Shown one piece after another: positions 27,139 through 35,137 of a DNA stretch of 64,000 nucleotides (position 1 is its first letter; every line of letters starts with the position of its first letter). The notes under the pieces were generated by a model that had not been told where the DNA came from, ran no database searches, and saw nothing but the letters and a program-made list of their open reading frames with translations. The stretch is taken from the NCBI RefSeq assembly GCF_037095755.1, contig NZ_JBAWKJ010000002.1:310001-374000 (forward strand), written 5' to 3'. This DNA comes from Sphingopyxis sp. CCNWLW2. Lineage in GTDB: Bacteria; Pseudomonadota; Alphaproteobacteria; Sphingomonadales; Sphingomonadaceae. The translations under genes were made by a program, and so were the position numbers.

Positions 27139-27606
27139 ATGCTGAAACAAATGCTTTTGATCGGCGCCGCAGCCGTGAGTTTCCCGGCCCTGGCGCAGAC
27201 GACTGCCCCGGCGTCGGACCCGACCACCCCGCCGGCGGCGAGCGAACCGGCTCCGGCTCCCGACGCATCGACGCCCCCGGCTGAACCCGCCCCGGCACCG
27301 GATGCGTCGACCCCGCCGGCTTCGAGCGAGCCCGCGCCTTCGGGTGGGGCGGCAACGCCGACCCAGATTGCGCAGATCGTCGAGCAGGAATTCCCGACCT
27401 ATGACGGGGACAAGAATGGCGACCTGAACGCGGCCGAGTTTGGCGCGTGGATGAAGAAGCTGCGTGCAGCGACCGACCCCAGTGCCGACGTCGAATCGGC
27501 CGAGGTGAAGACTTGGATTGGCCAGGCTTTCGCATCGGCTGATGGTGACAAGTCGGGCGCGGTCAACAAGACCGAATTGACCGGTTTCCTGTCGCGCGGC
27601 GCCTAA
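27139..27606 (+). CDS. Exported EF-hand protein
   Basis: A 155-aa protein with signal peptide MLKQMLLIGAAAVSFPALAQ, a Pro/Ala linker containing a repeated unit (PAPAPDASTPPA, about residues 32-62), and a C-terminal domain with two EF-hand loops, DGDKNGDLNAAEF and DGDKSGAVNKTEL. The loops keep acidic residues at positions 1, 3, 5 and 12 or equivalent, so calcium binding is likely. It follows its shorter paralogue by 23 bases and is preceded by AGGAG. Role unknown; such proteins are common in sphingomonads. Confidence 0.83.
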   Translation: MLKQMLLIGAAAVSFPALAQTTAPASDPTTPPAASEPAPAPDASTPPAEPAPAPDASTPPASSEPAPSGGAATPTQIAQIVEQEFPTYDGDKNGDLNAAEFGAWMKKLRAATDPSADVESAEVKTWIGQAFASADGDKSGAVNKTELTGFLSRGA

Positions 27607-27625
27607 ACGGCGTCCCGCGGGGTGG

Positions 27626-27655
27626 TGCAGCCGTCGGAGCGATCCGGCGGCTGCA
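27626..27655. terminator. Hairpin between convergent EF-hand and Rnk-like genes
   Basis: Arms TGCAGCCG and CGGCTGCA, extended by CGGA/TCCG around a GCGA loop, form a 12-bp stem with one mismatch. It lies in the 66-base gap between two convergent genes. There is no long U-run, so bidirectional termination is inferred from position. Confidence 0.45.
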
Positions 27656-27672
27656 TCGCCGTTTGCAGCAAG

Positions 27673-28080
27673 CTAAACGGGTTGCTCGACCGCGACGATC
27701 GTCAGCCGGTGTTCGATGCCGCCGCGATCGGGCCAGTTGATCGATTGGCCAACACTGAGGCCGATCAGGCCCGCCCCGATCGGGGTCAGGATCGACATCC
27801 GCCCGGCCGATATGTCGGCTTCGGCGGGATATACGAGGCGCACGGTTCGTTCGGCGCCGCTCTTTTCATCGATGAAGGTGACGCTGGAGCCCATGGTTAC
27901 GACGTCGGGCGGGATTTTTGTGCGCTCGCAGATCGCGGCGCGATCGATCTCGTCGAGCAGCAATTCATAGAAGCGAACCGAATCGCGCTGCTGCTGCAGC
28001 GTCAGTTCGGTCAGCACGTCGGCTTCGCTGTCGATCATGCGGATATGGGGCATCGCGGCCCCGTTTTTCTTCTTGGTCAT
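27673..28080 (-). CDS. GreA/GreB-family (Rnk-like) RNA polymerase-binding factor
   Basis: A 135-aa protein. The short N-terminal helical part is followed by the Gre-factor C-terminal FKBP-like domain, recognisable from VVTMGSSVTFIDEKSGAERTVRLV, YPAEADISAGRMSILTPIG and GLIGLSVGQSINW. It is too short for the long coiled-coil of GreA, so it resembles Rnk, which binds RNA polymerase and is called regulator of nucleoside diphosphate kinase. The exact role in alphaproteobacteria is not established. The start ATG is followed by TKKKNGAAMPHI; a second Met at residue 10 is possible. Confidence 0.85.
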   Translation of the reverse strand: MTKKKNGAAMPHIRMIDSEADVLTELTLQQQRDSVRFYELLLDEIDRAAICERTKIPPDVVTMGSSVTFIDEKSGAERTVRLVYPAEADISAGRMSILTPIGAGLIGLSVGQSINWPDRGGIEHRLTIVAVEQPV

Positions 28081-28142
28081 GGCGCGGACTTTCCGGCTGG
28101 CGCGCGGCAGTTTCCCGCGCGCGGCAATGTTGGACGGAAGGT

Positions 28143-28179
28143 GCCCCGGGTTCGGGGCGAGCGCGCCGGAACCCGGGGC
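28143..28179. repeat. Inverted repeat between radC and the Rnk-like gene
   Basis: An 11-bp perfect inverted repeat, GCCCCGGGTTC and GAACCCGGGGC, encloses a 15-nt GC-rich loop. It is in the 205-base gap upstream of the Rnk-like gene and downstream of radC (both minus strand). It could end radC transcription or fold in the leader of the next gene. No U-run is present. Confidence 0.5.
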
Positions 28180-28285
28180 TAAATGCCCGCGAGAAGTTGT
28201 CCCCCATGATGGCGGAAATGGAGAAGGCTGCGCCGAATCTGCATGGCCATGATGATGTGGCCGCGAGCGGCGGAAGTCAAATCGG

Positions 28286-28963
28286 CTAGAGCAACCCCAT
28301 CGCGCGGAAGCTGCGGTAATCGGACCCGCCGATGATGATGTGATCGTGGAGCGCGATTCCCAGTTTCGCGGCTGCGGCGGCGATATCCTTGGTGATCACG
28401 ATATCCTGCCGGCTCGGCTCGGGGCTGCCGCTGGGGTGGTTGTGGACAAGGATGATCGCCGAAGCGCCGAGTTCGAGCGCGCGCTTGATGACCTCGCGGA
28501 CATAGATCGCCGACTGGTCGATCGACCCTTCGCTTGCGAGTTCGTCGCGGATCAGCATGTTGCGCGAATTGAGATAGAGGACGCGGACGCGCTCGACGTC
28601 GATTGGCCCCATGTCGGCGCGCAGCCAGTCGAGCAGCGCGTCCCAGCTGGACAATAATGGTTTGTCGCGAAATTCGCCCTTGAGCAGGCGGAGACTTGCG
28701 GCCTGGACGATCTTTATCGCGGCAATGCCGGTATCGCTGAGCCCGTCGACCCGGCGCAGCGATTCGGGATCGGCGCTGACAAGCTGCGCCAGCGAACCGA
28801 ATTCGCGGAGCAGCGCTTTCGCGAGCGGCTTGGTGTCGCGGCGCGGGATTGCGAGCGTGAGCAGATATTCGACCAGCTCATAATCGGCGAGGCCTTCGGC
28901 GTCGTCGAGCAGGCGAGTCCGCAACCGCGCGCGATGCCCAAGATGGTCCGGCGTATCCCCCAT
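28286..28963 (-). CDS. radC: RadC family JAMM/MPN protein
   Basis: A 225-aa protein with an N-terminal helix-hairpin-helix region (RRVDGLSDTGIAAIKIV) and a C-terminal MPN domain with the JAMM motif HNHPSGSPEPSRQD, which keeps both His and the Asp for zinc. RadC was named for DNA repair but that role has been disputed; the metalloprotease-like fold has no proven substrate. I take ATG 28963 (MGDTPDHLGHRARLR), which matches the usual N-terminus; an earlier ATG 13 codons upstream is possible. Confidence 0.9.
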   Translation of the reverse strand: MGDTPDHLGHRARLRTRLLDDAEGLADYELVEYLLTLAIPRRDTKPLAKALLREFGSLAQLVSADPESLRRVDGLSDTGIAAIKIVQAASLRLLKGEFRDKPLLSSWDALLDWLRADMGPIDVERVRVLYLNSRNMLIRDELASEGSIDQSAIYVREVIKRALELGASAIILVHNHPSGSPEPSRQDIVITKDIAAAAAKLGIALHDHIIIGGSDYRSFRAMGLL

Positions 28964-29132
28964 GCCGCGGCAATAACCGCCTTGTGAGGCGCACTCAACG
29001 GTCATAGGGTAAGGAAGATGGCGAACCGGATCAAATTCCTGCATCGAAACGGGATTTCCGGCGTTTGTGCCCTGAACAGGGTTCGGGCCGAGGGACGAGA
29101 TTTTGCCGCCATGACGTCATCGGCCATATTCC

Positions 29133-32100
29133 ATGACTGACACGGAAGACGGCGTAAAACCGCGGTGGAAATATCGGAAGCTGCTGTTCAAGAAACGCTG
29201 GCTGACCGCTGGCGCCGTAATCATCCTCATCGCAGGGGTCTGGATCGCGCGCGAGCCGATCGCCGACGAGTTCATTCGCGACCAGCTCGAAAGCCGCGAT
29301 GTTCCGGCGCGCTATAGGATCGACCGGATCGGCTTTCGCAGCGAGCAACTATCCGACATCGTCATCGGCGACCCGAAGCATCCCGACCTGACCGCGAAGC
29401 GCGTCGAAGTCCTGCTCGGCTATGGCTGGCGCGGTCCCTATGTTTCGGGAATCAATGCCGAGGGCGTTCGGCTCTATGGCCGCTTCGTCGATGGCCGCCT
29501 GTCGTTCGGCTCGCTCGACAAATTCCGCGACCCGACAAGCAAGGATCCGTTCGCCTTGCCCGACCTGTCGGTCGCGCTGCGTGATGCGCGGGCACGCGTC
29601 GAAACGCCGTGGGGCGACATCGGGGCGGCGCTGAATGGCGGCGGCAATTTGCGCCGCGACTTCACCGGCAAGCTCGCGCTGGTCGCGCCGCGCATTGCGG
29701 CGGCGGGGTGCAGCGGCGATGATATCAGCTTCTATGGCACCGTGCTGGTCCGCGATGTCCGGCCGCAGCTCGTCGGCCCACTGCGCGGCCGCGCGCTTGC
29801 CTGCGCCGACGGTCGCGTCACCGCCGCATCGCCGCAAGTCGCGCTCGACCTCTCGCTCTCCGAAGATATGCAGAGCTGGAAGGGCAAGGCTGACGCGAGC
29901 ATCGCGCGGCTGGTCGCGGGATCCGCCGCCGCCGACCGGATGGGCGTCGTCGCGCGCTTCGACGGCACCGCGGTGCTGACGAAGCTCGACGTCGCTGCCG
30001 ACATGGCGCGCCTGCGCGGCGCCGATTTCGCGGCCGAGACGGTGAACCTCGAAGCCAAGGGCAATGTCGGCAGCGCGGCGCCGAAATTCGACGGGCGGAT
30101 TCGTTTCGCCCGCGCCAGCGGCAGCGCGGACTTGCGCCATTCGCTCGCCGAAAGCGCGCGCGGGCTGGCGGGCACGCCGGTGGGGCCGCTGGCGGCGAAG
30201 GCTGTCGGCGCGCTGAGCCGCGTGCTCGCCGACGCGAGCGGCAGCGCGGGCTTCGCGCTCGCGGGCGAGGGGCCGACGGCGCGCGTCGACCTGATCGCGC
30301 CCGAATTGACGAGCGCGAGCGGTGCACATTTCACCGGCAGCGCGGATAGCCGCATCGGCTATCTCTATGGCGCTGACGAACCTGCGGTGATCGCGACGGG
30401 GCGCTGGAGCATCGCGGGCGGCGACCTGCCCTCGGGAACGCTGAGTATCGATCGCAGCGCCGAGGGAAGGGTAACGGGGCTCGCCAGTCTCGATCCTCAT
30501 AGTGCCGAAGGCGCGCGGCTGGCGCTGACGCCGGTGCGTTTTTCGGGCGGCGCCGGTGGGCTGATGCGTTTTGCCGCAGCGGCTACGCTGTCGGGGCCGC
30601 TCGCGGGCGGGCGCGTCGAGCGGCTGACGGTGCCGTTGAACGGCTTTCTTGCCCCGACGGGCGCACTCGCGCTCGACGGCGGATGCAGCCGCGTCGCGGC
30701 CGATCGGATCGAGGTCAGCGGCTTCCGGCTCGGCCGAAGCGCGATCGACCTGTGCAGCCGCCCGGGCGCGCCGCTGCTCAGCGCCGGGCCCGACGGGCTT
30801 CGCGGCAATATCCGCATACCCGGCCTCGCGCTGCGCGGGACGAGCGGCAGTTCGCCGCTCAGCCTGAAAAGCGGCCCGGCGAATATCGACCTCTCCGCGA
30901 TGCGCTGGTCGCTTGCGATGGCTGATATCCGGCTGGGTGAGGGTGAGAGTGTGACCCGCTTCAGCGCGCAAAGCCTCAGCGGCCGTTCGACGCCGCAGGG
31001 CATGGCGGGCGATCTCAGCGGTGCAAGCGGCAAGATCGGCGCGGTGCCCCTGAACATGAGCGAGATTGCGGGCCAGTGGCGCTTCGCGAATGGCGCGCTG
31101 ACGCTTGATGGCGGGTTGCTGCTTACCGATGCCGCACCCGATCCGCGCTTCTTCCCGTTGGTCAGTAATGATGCGAATCTGCGCTTTGCGAACGGGATGA
31201 TCGAAGCGAAGGCGGGTTTCAACGAGCAGAAGACCGGGACAAAGATTCTCGACACGCTGATCCGCCACCGGCTTTCCGATAGCAGCGGTTCGGCGGACCT
31301 CGTCGTCAAGGAACTGCGCTTCAGCGAGGCGTTCCAGCCCGACCAGCTTACCAGCCTGGCGCTCGGCGTCGTCGCCAATGTCCAGGGATCGGTCGTCGGC
31401 GACGGGCGGATCGAATGGACCGCCGACGGCGTCACGAGCCACGGCACCTTCGCAACCGCCGATACCAGCCTCGCCGCGGCGTTCGGCCCGGTGACGGGGC
31501 TGACTACAACGGTCAGCTTCGACGATCTGATCGGCCTCAAAACCGCGCCGGGCCAGATCGCGAAGATCAAGGAGTTGAATCCGGGCATCCCGGTGCTCGA
31601 CGGCGAGATCGAATATCGGCTGCTCGGCGACAATCGCGTGCGGGTCGAGGGCGGGAGTTGGCCCTTTGGTGGCGGCAAGCTTCTCCTCCATCCGACCACG
31701 CTCGATTTCAGCGCGACCAACGCGCGGCGGCTGTCGTTCGATATCGTCGGGGTCGATGCGGCGGTGTTCCTGCAAAGCTTTGGCTTCGACAATATCAACG
31801 CAACGGGCGTCTTCGATGGGACGCTACCGGTCGAATTCGACGGCCTCGGTGGGCGCATCGTCAATGGCCGCATCGATTCGCGCGCCGGCGGCGGCACGCT
31901 CGCCTATGTCGGCGAATTGTCGAACCGCAATCTGGGCGTCATCGCCAATTTTGCCTTTGGCGCACTGCGTAGCCTCAAATATGACGACCTCACGATCATC
32001 CTGAACGGGGACCTCGACGGCGAAATGGTGACCGATATCCGCTTTGGCGGCGTGGGGCAGGGGGAAGGCGCGACGCGGAACTTCCTGACCAACCAGGTCG

Positions 32101-32291
32101 CAAAACTGCCGTTGATCTTCAACGTGAAGATTCGGGCGCCGTTCCGCCAGCTTTTGACGTCGGCGAAGGGATTTTACGATCCGTCGCTGCTCATCGAACA
32201 GAATCTGCCAGCTTTGATCCGCGCCCAGGAAGAAGCCGCAAAAGTAAAGATCGTCCCCGTTCAGCCCCCAGAAAGCGAGCCCGTGCAATGA
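29133..32291 (+). CDS. ydbH: YdbH-family AsmA-like intermembrane lipid transport protein
   Basis: A 1052-aa protein. One N-terminal membrane helix (LTAGAVIILIAGVWIA, about residues 25-40) follows a basic cytoplasmic head, and the rest is a long beta-rich periplasmic region with repeated short hydrophobic strands, as in AsmA/TamB proteins. The last quarter carries the YdbH (DctA-YdbH) domain, including the stretch FDNINATGVFDGTLPVEFDG and GTLAYVGELSNRNLG. In E. coli YdbH is one of three redundant proteins (with YhdP and TamB) that move phospholipids to the outer membrane. The following genes are ynbE and ydbL, its known partners, with 4-nt and 1-nt overlaps, which strengthens the call. Confidence 0.9.
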   Translation: MTDTEDGVKPRWKYRKLLFKKRWLTAGAVIILIAGVWIAREPIADEFIRDQLESRDVPARYRIDRIGFRSEQLSDIVIGDPKHPDLTAKRVEVLLGYGWRGPYVSGINAEGVRLYGRFVDGRLSFGSLDKFRDPTSKDPFALPDLSVALRDARARVETPWGDIGAALNGGGNLRRDFTGKLALVAPRIAAAGCSGDDISFYGTVLVRDVRPQLVGPLRGRALACADGRVTAASPQVALDLSLSEDMQSWKGKADASIARLVAGSAAADRMGVVARFDGTAVLTKLDVAADMARLRGADFAAETVNLEAKGNVGSAAPKFDGRIRFARASGSADLRHSLAESARGLAGTPVGPLAAKAVGALSRVLADASGSAGFALAGEGPTARVDLIAPELTSASGAHFTGSADSRIGYLYGADEPAVIATGRWSIAGGDLPSGTLSIDRSAEGRVTGLASLDPHSAEGARLALTPVRFSGGAGGLMRFAAAATLSGPLAGGRVERLTVPLNGFLAPTGALALDGGCSRVAADRIEVSGFRLGRSAIDLCSRPGAPLLSAGPDGLRGNIRIPGLALRGTSGSSPLSLKSGPANIDLSAMRWSLAMADIRLGEGESVTRFSAQSLSGRSTPQGMAGDLSGASGKIGAVPLNMSEIAGQWRFANGALTLDGGLLLTDAAPDPRFFPLVSNDANLRFANGMIEAKAGFNEQKTGTKILDTLIRHRLSDSSGSADLVVKELRFSEAFQPDQLTSLALGVVANVQGSVVGDGRIEWTADGVTSHGTFATADTSLAAAFGPVTGLTTTVSFDDLIGLKTAPGQIAKIKELNPGIPVLDGEIEYRLLGDNRVRVEGGSWPFGGGKLLLHPTTLDFSATNARRLSFDIVGVDAAVFLQSFGFDNINATGVFDGTLPVEFDGLGGRIVNGRIDSRAGGGTLAYVGELSNRNLGVIANFAFGALRSLKYDDLTIILNGDLDGEMVTDIRFGGVGQGEGATRNFLTNQVAKLPLIFNVKIRAPFRQLLTSAKGFYDPSLLIEQNLPALIRAQEEAAKVKIVPVQPPESEPVQ

Positions 32292-32503
32292 AGATACCGA
32301 AGACTGGAGCTAGGAGGCTGGCCATAGGCGATAGGTATGTTGCAGTAACGATCGGGGCGGCCGCGCTTGCGGGCTGCGTTCAGATCGACACGCCCGACAA
32401 GCCGATCGAAATCAACCTGAATATCAACATCCGTCAGGAAGTGGTGTACAGGCTGGATGGCGATGCCAAGAAGCTCATCGAGCAGAATAGCGAGATATTC
32501 TGA
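32288..32503 (+). CDS. ynbE: YnbE-family outer-membrane lipoprotein
   Basis: A 71-aa lipoprotein with lipobox LAGC (Cys30) and a short mature part VQIDTPDKPIEINLNINI followed by a basic-acidic tail. The mature part matches the YnbE pattern, in which the short lipoprotein caps the YdbH beta-groove at the outer membrane. The ATG overlaps the ydbH stop by 4 bases (ATGA). Confidence 0.88.
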   Translation: MKIPKTGARRLAIGDRYVAVTIGAAALAGCVQIDTPDKPIEINLNINIRQEVVYRLDGDAKKLIEQNSEIF

Positions 32504-32919
32504 TGGGGAATAAGAAGATGACCAAGACGATGTGGAAACCGACCGGACTGGCGCTTGCTGCGATCGCGGCGACCGCCGCCGTTGCACTGGCCGTGCCGTC
32601 GGCGATGGCGCAGCGCGACCCCGCCTATGCCGCAGCGCGCGCCGCCGGGCAGATCGGCGAGCAGCCCGATGGCTATCTGGGCTTTGCGACAGCGCCGACG
32701 CCGGCGATCCGCGCGCTGGTGCAGGACCTCAACATCAAGCGCAAGGCCGCCTATACCGCGAGCGCGCAGTCGACCGGCAGCACGGTCGAGCAGTTCGCCT
32801 TTACCAGCGGCTGCAACCTGATCGCGCAGACCAAGCCGGGCGAGAAATATCAGGCGCCCAGCGGCGCCTGGAAAACCCGCGACGGCAGCCCGCCCGAGCG
32901 CGACGCGCGCTGCCCGTAA
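32503..32919 (+). CDS. ydbL: YdbL family periplasmic protein (DUF1318)
   Basis: A 138-aa protein with signal peptide ending VPSAMAQ and a DUF1318 domain including ARAAGQIGEQPDGYLGF and DLNIKRKAAYTASAQ. In E. coli the YdbL protein regulates assembly of the YdbH-YnbE bridge. The ATG overlaps the ynbE stop by one base (TGATG); an in-frame ATG at 32518 would give a shorter n-region. The C-terminal extension with two cysteines (SGCNLI and RCP) is not in the E. coli protein as I remember it. A strong terminator follows. Confidence 0.86.
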   Translation: MGNKKMTKTMWKPTGLALAAIAATAAVALAVPSAMAQRDPAYAAARAAGQIGEQPDGYLGFATAPTPAIRALVQDLNIKRKAAYTASAQSTGSTVEQFAFTSGCNLIAQTKPGEKYQAPSGAWKTRDGSPPERDARCP

Positions 32920-32954
32920 CATACCAGAGTATATCGGAGCCCGCGGGCTCTCAG

Positions 32955-32988
32955 ATGCCGCCGCGCCCCTAAACGCGGCGGCATTTTT
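32955..32988 (+). terminator. Intrinsic terminator after ydbH-ynbE-ydbL
   Basis: An 11-bp perfect stem (ATGCCGCCGCG / CGCGGCGGCAT) with an 8-nt loop runs into TTTTT. It lies 35 bases after the ydbL stop and before the atp promoter, so it should isolate the two operons. Confidence 0.9.
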
Positions 32989-33031
32989 GTGCAGCAGCGC
33001 CGCGCCAATTTTGTGCACCTGCGCACAAGCA

Positions 33032-33060
33032 TTGACTTAATCGGGCGTCGTTCCTAAACG
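33032..33060 (+). promoter_or_regulatory. Predicted sigma-70 promoter of the atp F0 operon
   Basis: TTGACT (33032-33037) and TAAACG (33055-33060) are separated by 17 bases and located just after the upstream terminator. Transcription would start near 33067, leaving a leader of about 84 bases before atpI. The -35 is close to consensus; the -10 is weaker, as in many alphaproteobacterial promoters. Confidence 0.6.
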
Positions 33061-33079
33061 GACCGCGCCTTAGGGGTCC

Positions 33080-33101
33080 CCCGAATTTTCGGGCCTTTTT
33101 T
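33080..33101 (+). terminator. Terminator-like hairpin in the atp operon leader
   Basis: CCCGAA/TTCGGG forms a 6-bp stem with a tight loop, followed after CC by six T. It sits between the predicted start point and atpI, so it would be transcribed in the leader and could cause premature termination. It could instead be a second terminator for the preceding ydb operon if the promoter lies elsewhere. Confidence 0.5.
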
Positions 33102-33150
33102 CGCAGGCGGAATCGATGGATATCGGCTCTGTTTCAGGAGGATGGCGCAA

Positions 33151-33480
33151 ATGACGGGGAATGGCAGCGATCCGGAACCAGCTTCGGAGGATTCGCGCCT
33201 GGTCTCGCTCGAAGAGCGATTGGACCGGGCCGAAGCCGCAGAAGCAAAACGGACCGCAGTGAACGCCGGACCGGAGACCGATGCGAACTATAAGCTCGGT
33301 AACCGCGTTCTGGCCGAACTGCTGGGCGGTATCGGTGGCGGCGCCTTGGTCGGTTGGACGATCGATCATTTTGCCGGCACCGCACCCTGGGGCCTGTTGG
33401 TGGTGCTGTTCCTTGGAATAGTCGTCGCCTTCAGAAGCATATTTCGGATAGCGAATATCCGGCCTTCAAAGCCGGATTGA
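33151..33480 (+). CDS. atpI: ATP synthase assembly protein AtpI/AtpZ-like
   Basis: A 109-aa membrane protein with an acidic, charged N-terminus (SLEERLDRAEAAEAKR) and two membrane helices, LAELLGGIGGGALVGWTIDHF and GLLVVLFLGIVVAFRSIF. AtpI-type proteins help insert or assemble the c-ring. Of two in-frame ATGs, 33142 abuts the AGGAGG at 33136-33141, whereas 33151 is nine bases away, so I choose 33151. It is the first gene of the F0 operon. Confidence 0.88.
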   Translation: MTGNGSDPEPASEDSRLVSLEERLDRAEAAEAKRTAVNAGPETDANYKLGNRVLAELLGGIGGGALVGWTIDHFAGTAPWGLLVVLFLGIVVAFRSIFRIANIRPSKPD

Positions 33481-33513
33481 AGCTGAGTTACTGGGATTTA
33501 GGCGAGGTATCGC

Positions 33514-34293
33514 GTGGCGGATCAAGGCAAAGTGGACCCGATGCACCAGTTCGAGGTGCAGAAGATGTTCGACATGTTCCATGTCGGCAATCATGAGGTT
33601 GCCTTTACGACCAGCGCGATGTGGATGGTCATTGCCGGCCTTTTGCTGTGGGTCTTTATGATCGGCGGGATGAAGCGCCAACTCGTCCCCGGTCGCTGGC
33701 AGGTCGCCGTCGAAGGCTTCACCGGCTTTATCTCGGGCATGATGAACGCCAATATCGGCCCCGAAGGCCGCAAATATACACCCTATGTCTTCTCGCTCTT
33801 CATGTTCATCCTGATGCTGAACGTGATCGGCCTGATGCCGCTCGGCCTGTTCGGCGTGCATCCCTTCACCGTGACGAGCCACTTCGCGATCACCGGTTTC
33901 CTCGCGATCCTGAGCTTCTCGATCGTGCTGATCGTCGGTTTCTGGCGCCACGGCCTGCATTTCTTCTCGCTGTTCGTCCCGCATGGCACGCCCTGGTGGC
34001 TGCTGTGGCTGATCCCCGTGATCGAGCTGGTGTCGTTCCTCGTCCGCCCGTTCAGCCTTGCTCTCCGACTGTTCGTCGCGATGACCGCGGGCCACGTGCT
34101 GATGAAGGTGTTCGCCTCGTTCATCATCGACGGGATCGCCGCCGGTCCGGCTGTCGGCCTTGGCGTCGGCATCCCCAGCATGGCGCTGATGGTCGGGATC
34201 AGCGGCCTCGAGCTGCTGGTCGCGGGTATCCAGGCTTATGTGTTCGCACTGCTCACGTCGCTCTATCTGAACGACGCGGTCAATCTGCACTGA
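33514..34293 (+). CDS. atpB: ATP synthase F0 subunit a
   Basis: A 259-aa proton-channel subunit with five to six membrane helices. The essential Arg lies in FSLALRLFVAMTAGHVLM, and the C-terminal helix region GLELLVAGIQAYVFALLTSLYL is typical. The start is GTG with GAGGT upstream. Works with the c-ring in proton translocation. Located 33 bases after atpI. Confidence 0.96.
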   Translation: MADQGKVDPMHQFEVQKMFDMFHVGNHEVAFTTSAMWMVIAGLLLWVFMIGGMKRQLVPGRWQVAVEGFTGFISGMMNANIGPEGRKYTPYVFSLFMFILMLNVIGLMPLGLFGVHPFTVTSHFAITGFLAILSFSIVLIVGFWRHGLHFFSLFVPHGTPWWLLWLIPVIELVSFLVRPFSLALRLFVAMTAGHVLMKVFASFIIDGIAAGPAVGLGVGIPSMALMVGISGLELLVAGIQAYVFALLTSLYLNDAVNLH

Positions 34294-34335
34294 TATTTCA
34301 ACTGTATAATCAACGTTTTTCCCAAGGAGTATAAA

Positions 34336-34566
34336 ATGGACGTTCAAGCTGCTTCGCTCATCGGCGCCGGTCTGGCCGCTATCGGTGCCGGTATGGCCGC
34401 CATCGGTGTGGGCAACGTCTTCGGTAGCTTCCTCGAAAGCGCGCTGCGTAACCCGGCTGCTGCCGACGGCCAGCAGGGCCGCCTGTTCATTGGCTTCGCG
34501 GCTGCTGAACTTCTCGGCCTGCTGTCGTTCCTTATCGCGATCCTGCTGTACCTCAAGGCAGCCTGA
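34336..34566 (+). CDS. atpE: ATP synthase F0 subunit c
   Basis: A 76-aa hairpin membrane protein. The glycine-rich first helix is [18 protein letters not shown], the polar loop includes [11 protein letters not shown], and the proton-carrying Glu58 is in [13 protein letters not shown]. It forms the rotating ring. An AAGGAG ribosome-binding site precedes the ATG. It is followed by a strong hairpin before the b' gene, which may help the higher expression needed for the multicopy c subunit. Confidence 0.97.
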   Translation: MDVQAASLIGAGLAAIGAGMAAIGVGNVFGSFLESALRNPAAADGQQGRLFIGFAAAELLGLLSFLIAILLYLKAA

Positions 34567-34574
34567 TTTCGTCT

Positions 34575-34605
34575 GCGGGGCCGGCTCGCTAAAGGCCGGC
34601 CCCGC
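34575..34605 (+). other. Strong hairpin between atpE and atpF'
   Basis: An 11-bp perfect stem, GCGGGGCCGGC/GCCGGCCCCGC, with a 9-nt loop begins nine bases after the atpE stop. A T-rich stretch (CTTTTCTTTTTT) follows five bases later. It could be a partial terminator or an RNA-stability element giving excess atpE transcript over the b subunits. Confidence 0.6.
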
Positions 34606-34639
34606 GACTGCTTTTCTTTTTTGTCGGTCGAGTAAATCC

Positions 34640-35137
34640 ATGCCTCAAATCAGCCAATTCGCTGAAAGCTGGTACGCCGCATCGCAGATTTTCTGGGTGC
34701 TGCTGACCTTCGGCTTCGTCTTTTTCGTCATCGGCCGCGGCATGCTGCCGAAGATCGAGGCGACGGTGGACGCACGCGACCGCAAGGTTGCGGACGATCT
34801 GGCCGCGGCCAAGGCCGCGCATGCTGCCGCCGACAACCTCGAAGAAAGCTACCGCCAGCAGAGCGACGCAAGCCGCGCCGCTGCGCAAAAGGCGGTAACC
34901 GACGCCAAGGACAAGGCCGCGAAAGACGCCGAAAAGCGTCTGGCGAAGATCGACGCCGAACTCGCCGACAAGCTGTCGGCGGCCGAAGCCGACGTCAACG
35001 CGGCGCGCACATCGGCAATGGCTGAGATTGAATCGGTTGCGGCCGAAGCAGCAGGCGACCTCGTCGCCAAGCTGTCGGGCGTGAAGGTCGCTGCGGCGGA
35101 TGCCAAGGCGGCGGTGAAGGCGGTGCTCCATGGCTAA
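34640..35137 (+). CDS. atpF': ATP synthase F0 subunit b'
   Basis: A 165-aa peripheral-stalk subunit. One N-terminal membrane helix (ASQIFWVLLTFGFVFFVIG) is followed by a long Ala/Lys/Glu-rich coiled coil. Photosynthetic and alphaproteobacterial ATP synthases use a b/b' heterodimer instead of two identical b subunits. The ATG at 34640 begins MPQISQFAESWYAAS, the usual b' N-terminus; the frame extends far upstream through atpE and is not coding there. Overlaps atpF by 8 bases. Confidence 0.93.
   Translation: MPQISQFAESWYAASQIFWVLLTFGFVFFVIGRGMLPKIEATVDARDRKVADDLAAAKAAHAAADNLEESYRQQSDASRAAAQKAVTDAKDKAAKDAEKRLAKIDAELADKLSAAEADVNAARTSAMAEIESVAAEAAGDLVAKLSGVKVAAADAKAAVKAVLHG

Noticed and set aside
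28205..28289. Possible 27-residue peptide upstream of radC on the plus strand
   Set aside because: No ribosome-binding site or family match and it runs into the radC 3' end; too little to support a gene.
29349..31775. 808-codon open frame on the minus strand inside ydbH
   Set aside because: Arg/Ala-rich product with no recognisable domain; it mirrors GC-rich codon usage of the real gene on the plus strand.
33142..33150. Upstream ATG as the atpI start
   Set aside because: It abuts the AGGAGG with no spacing, whereas the in-frame ATG at 33151 has nine bases.
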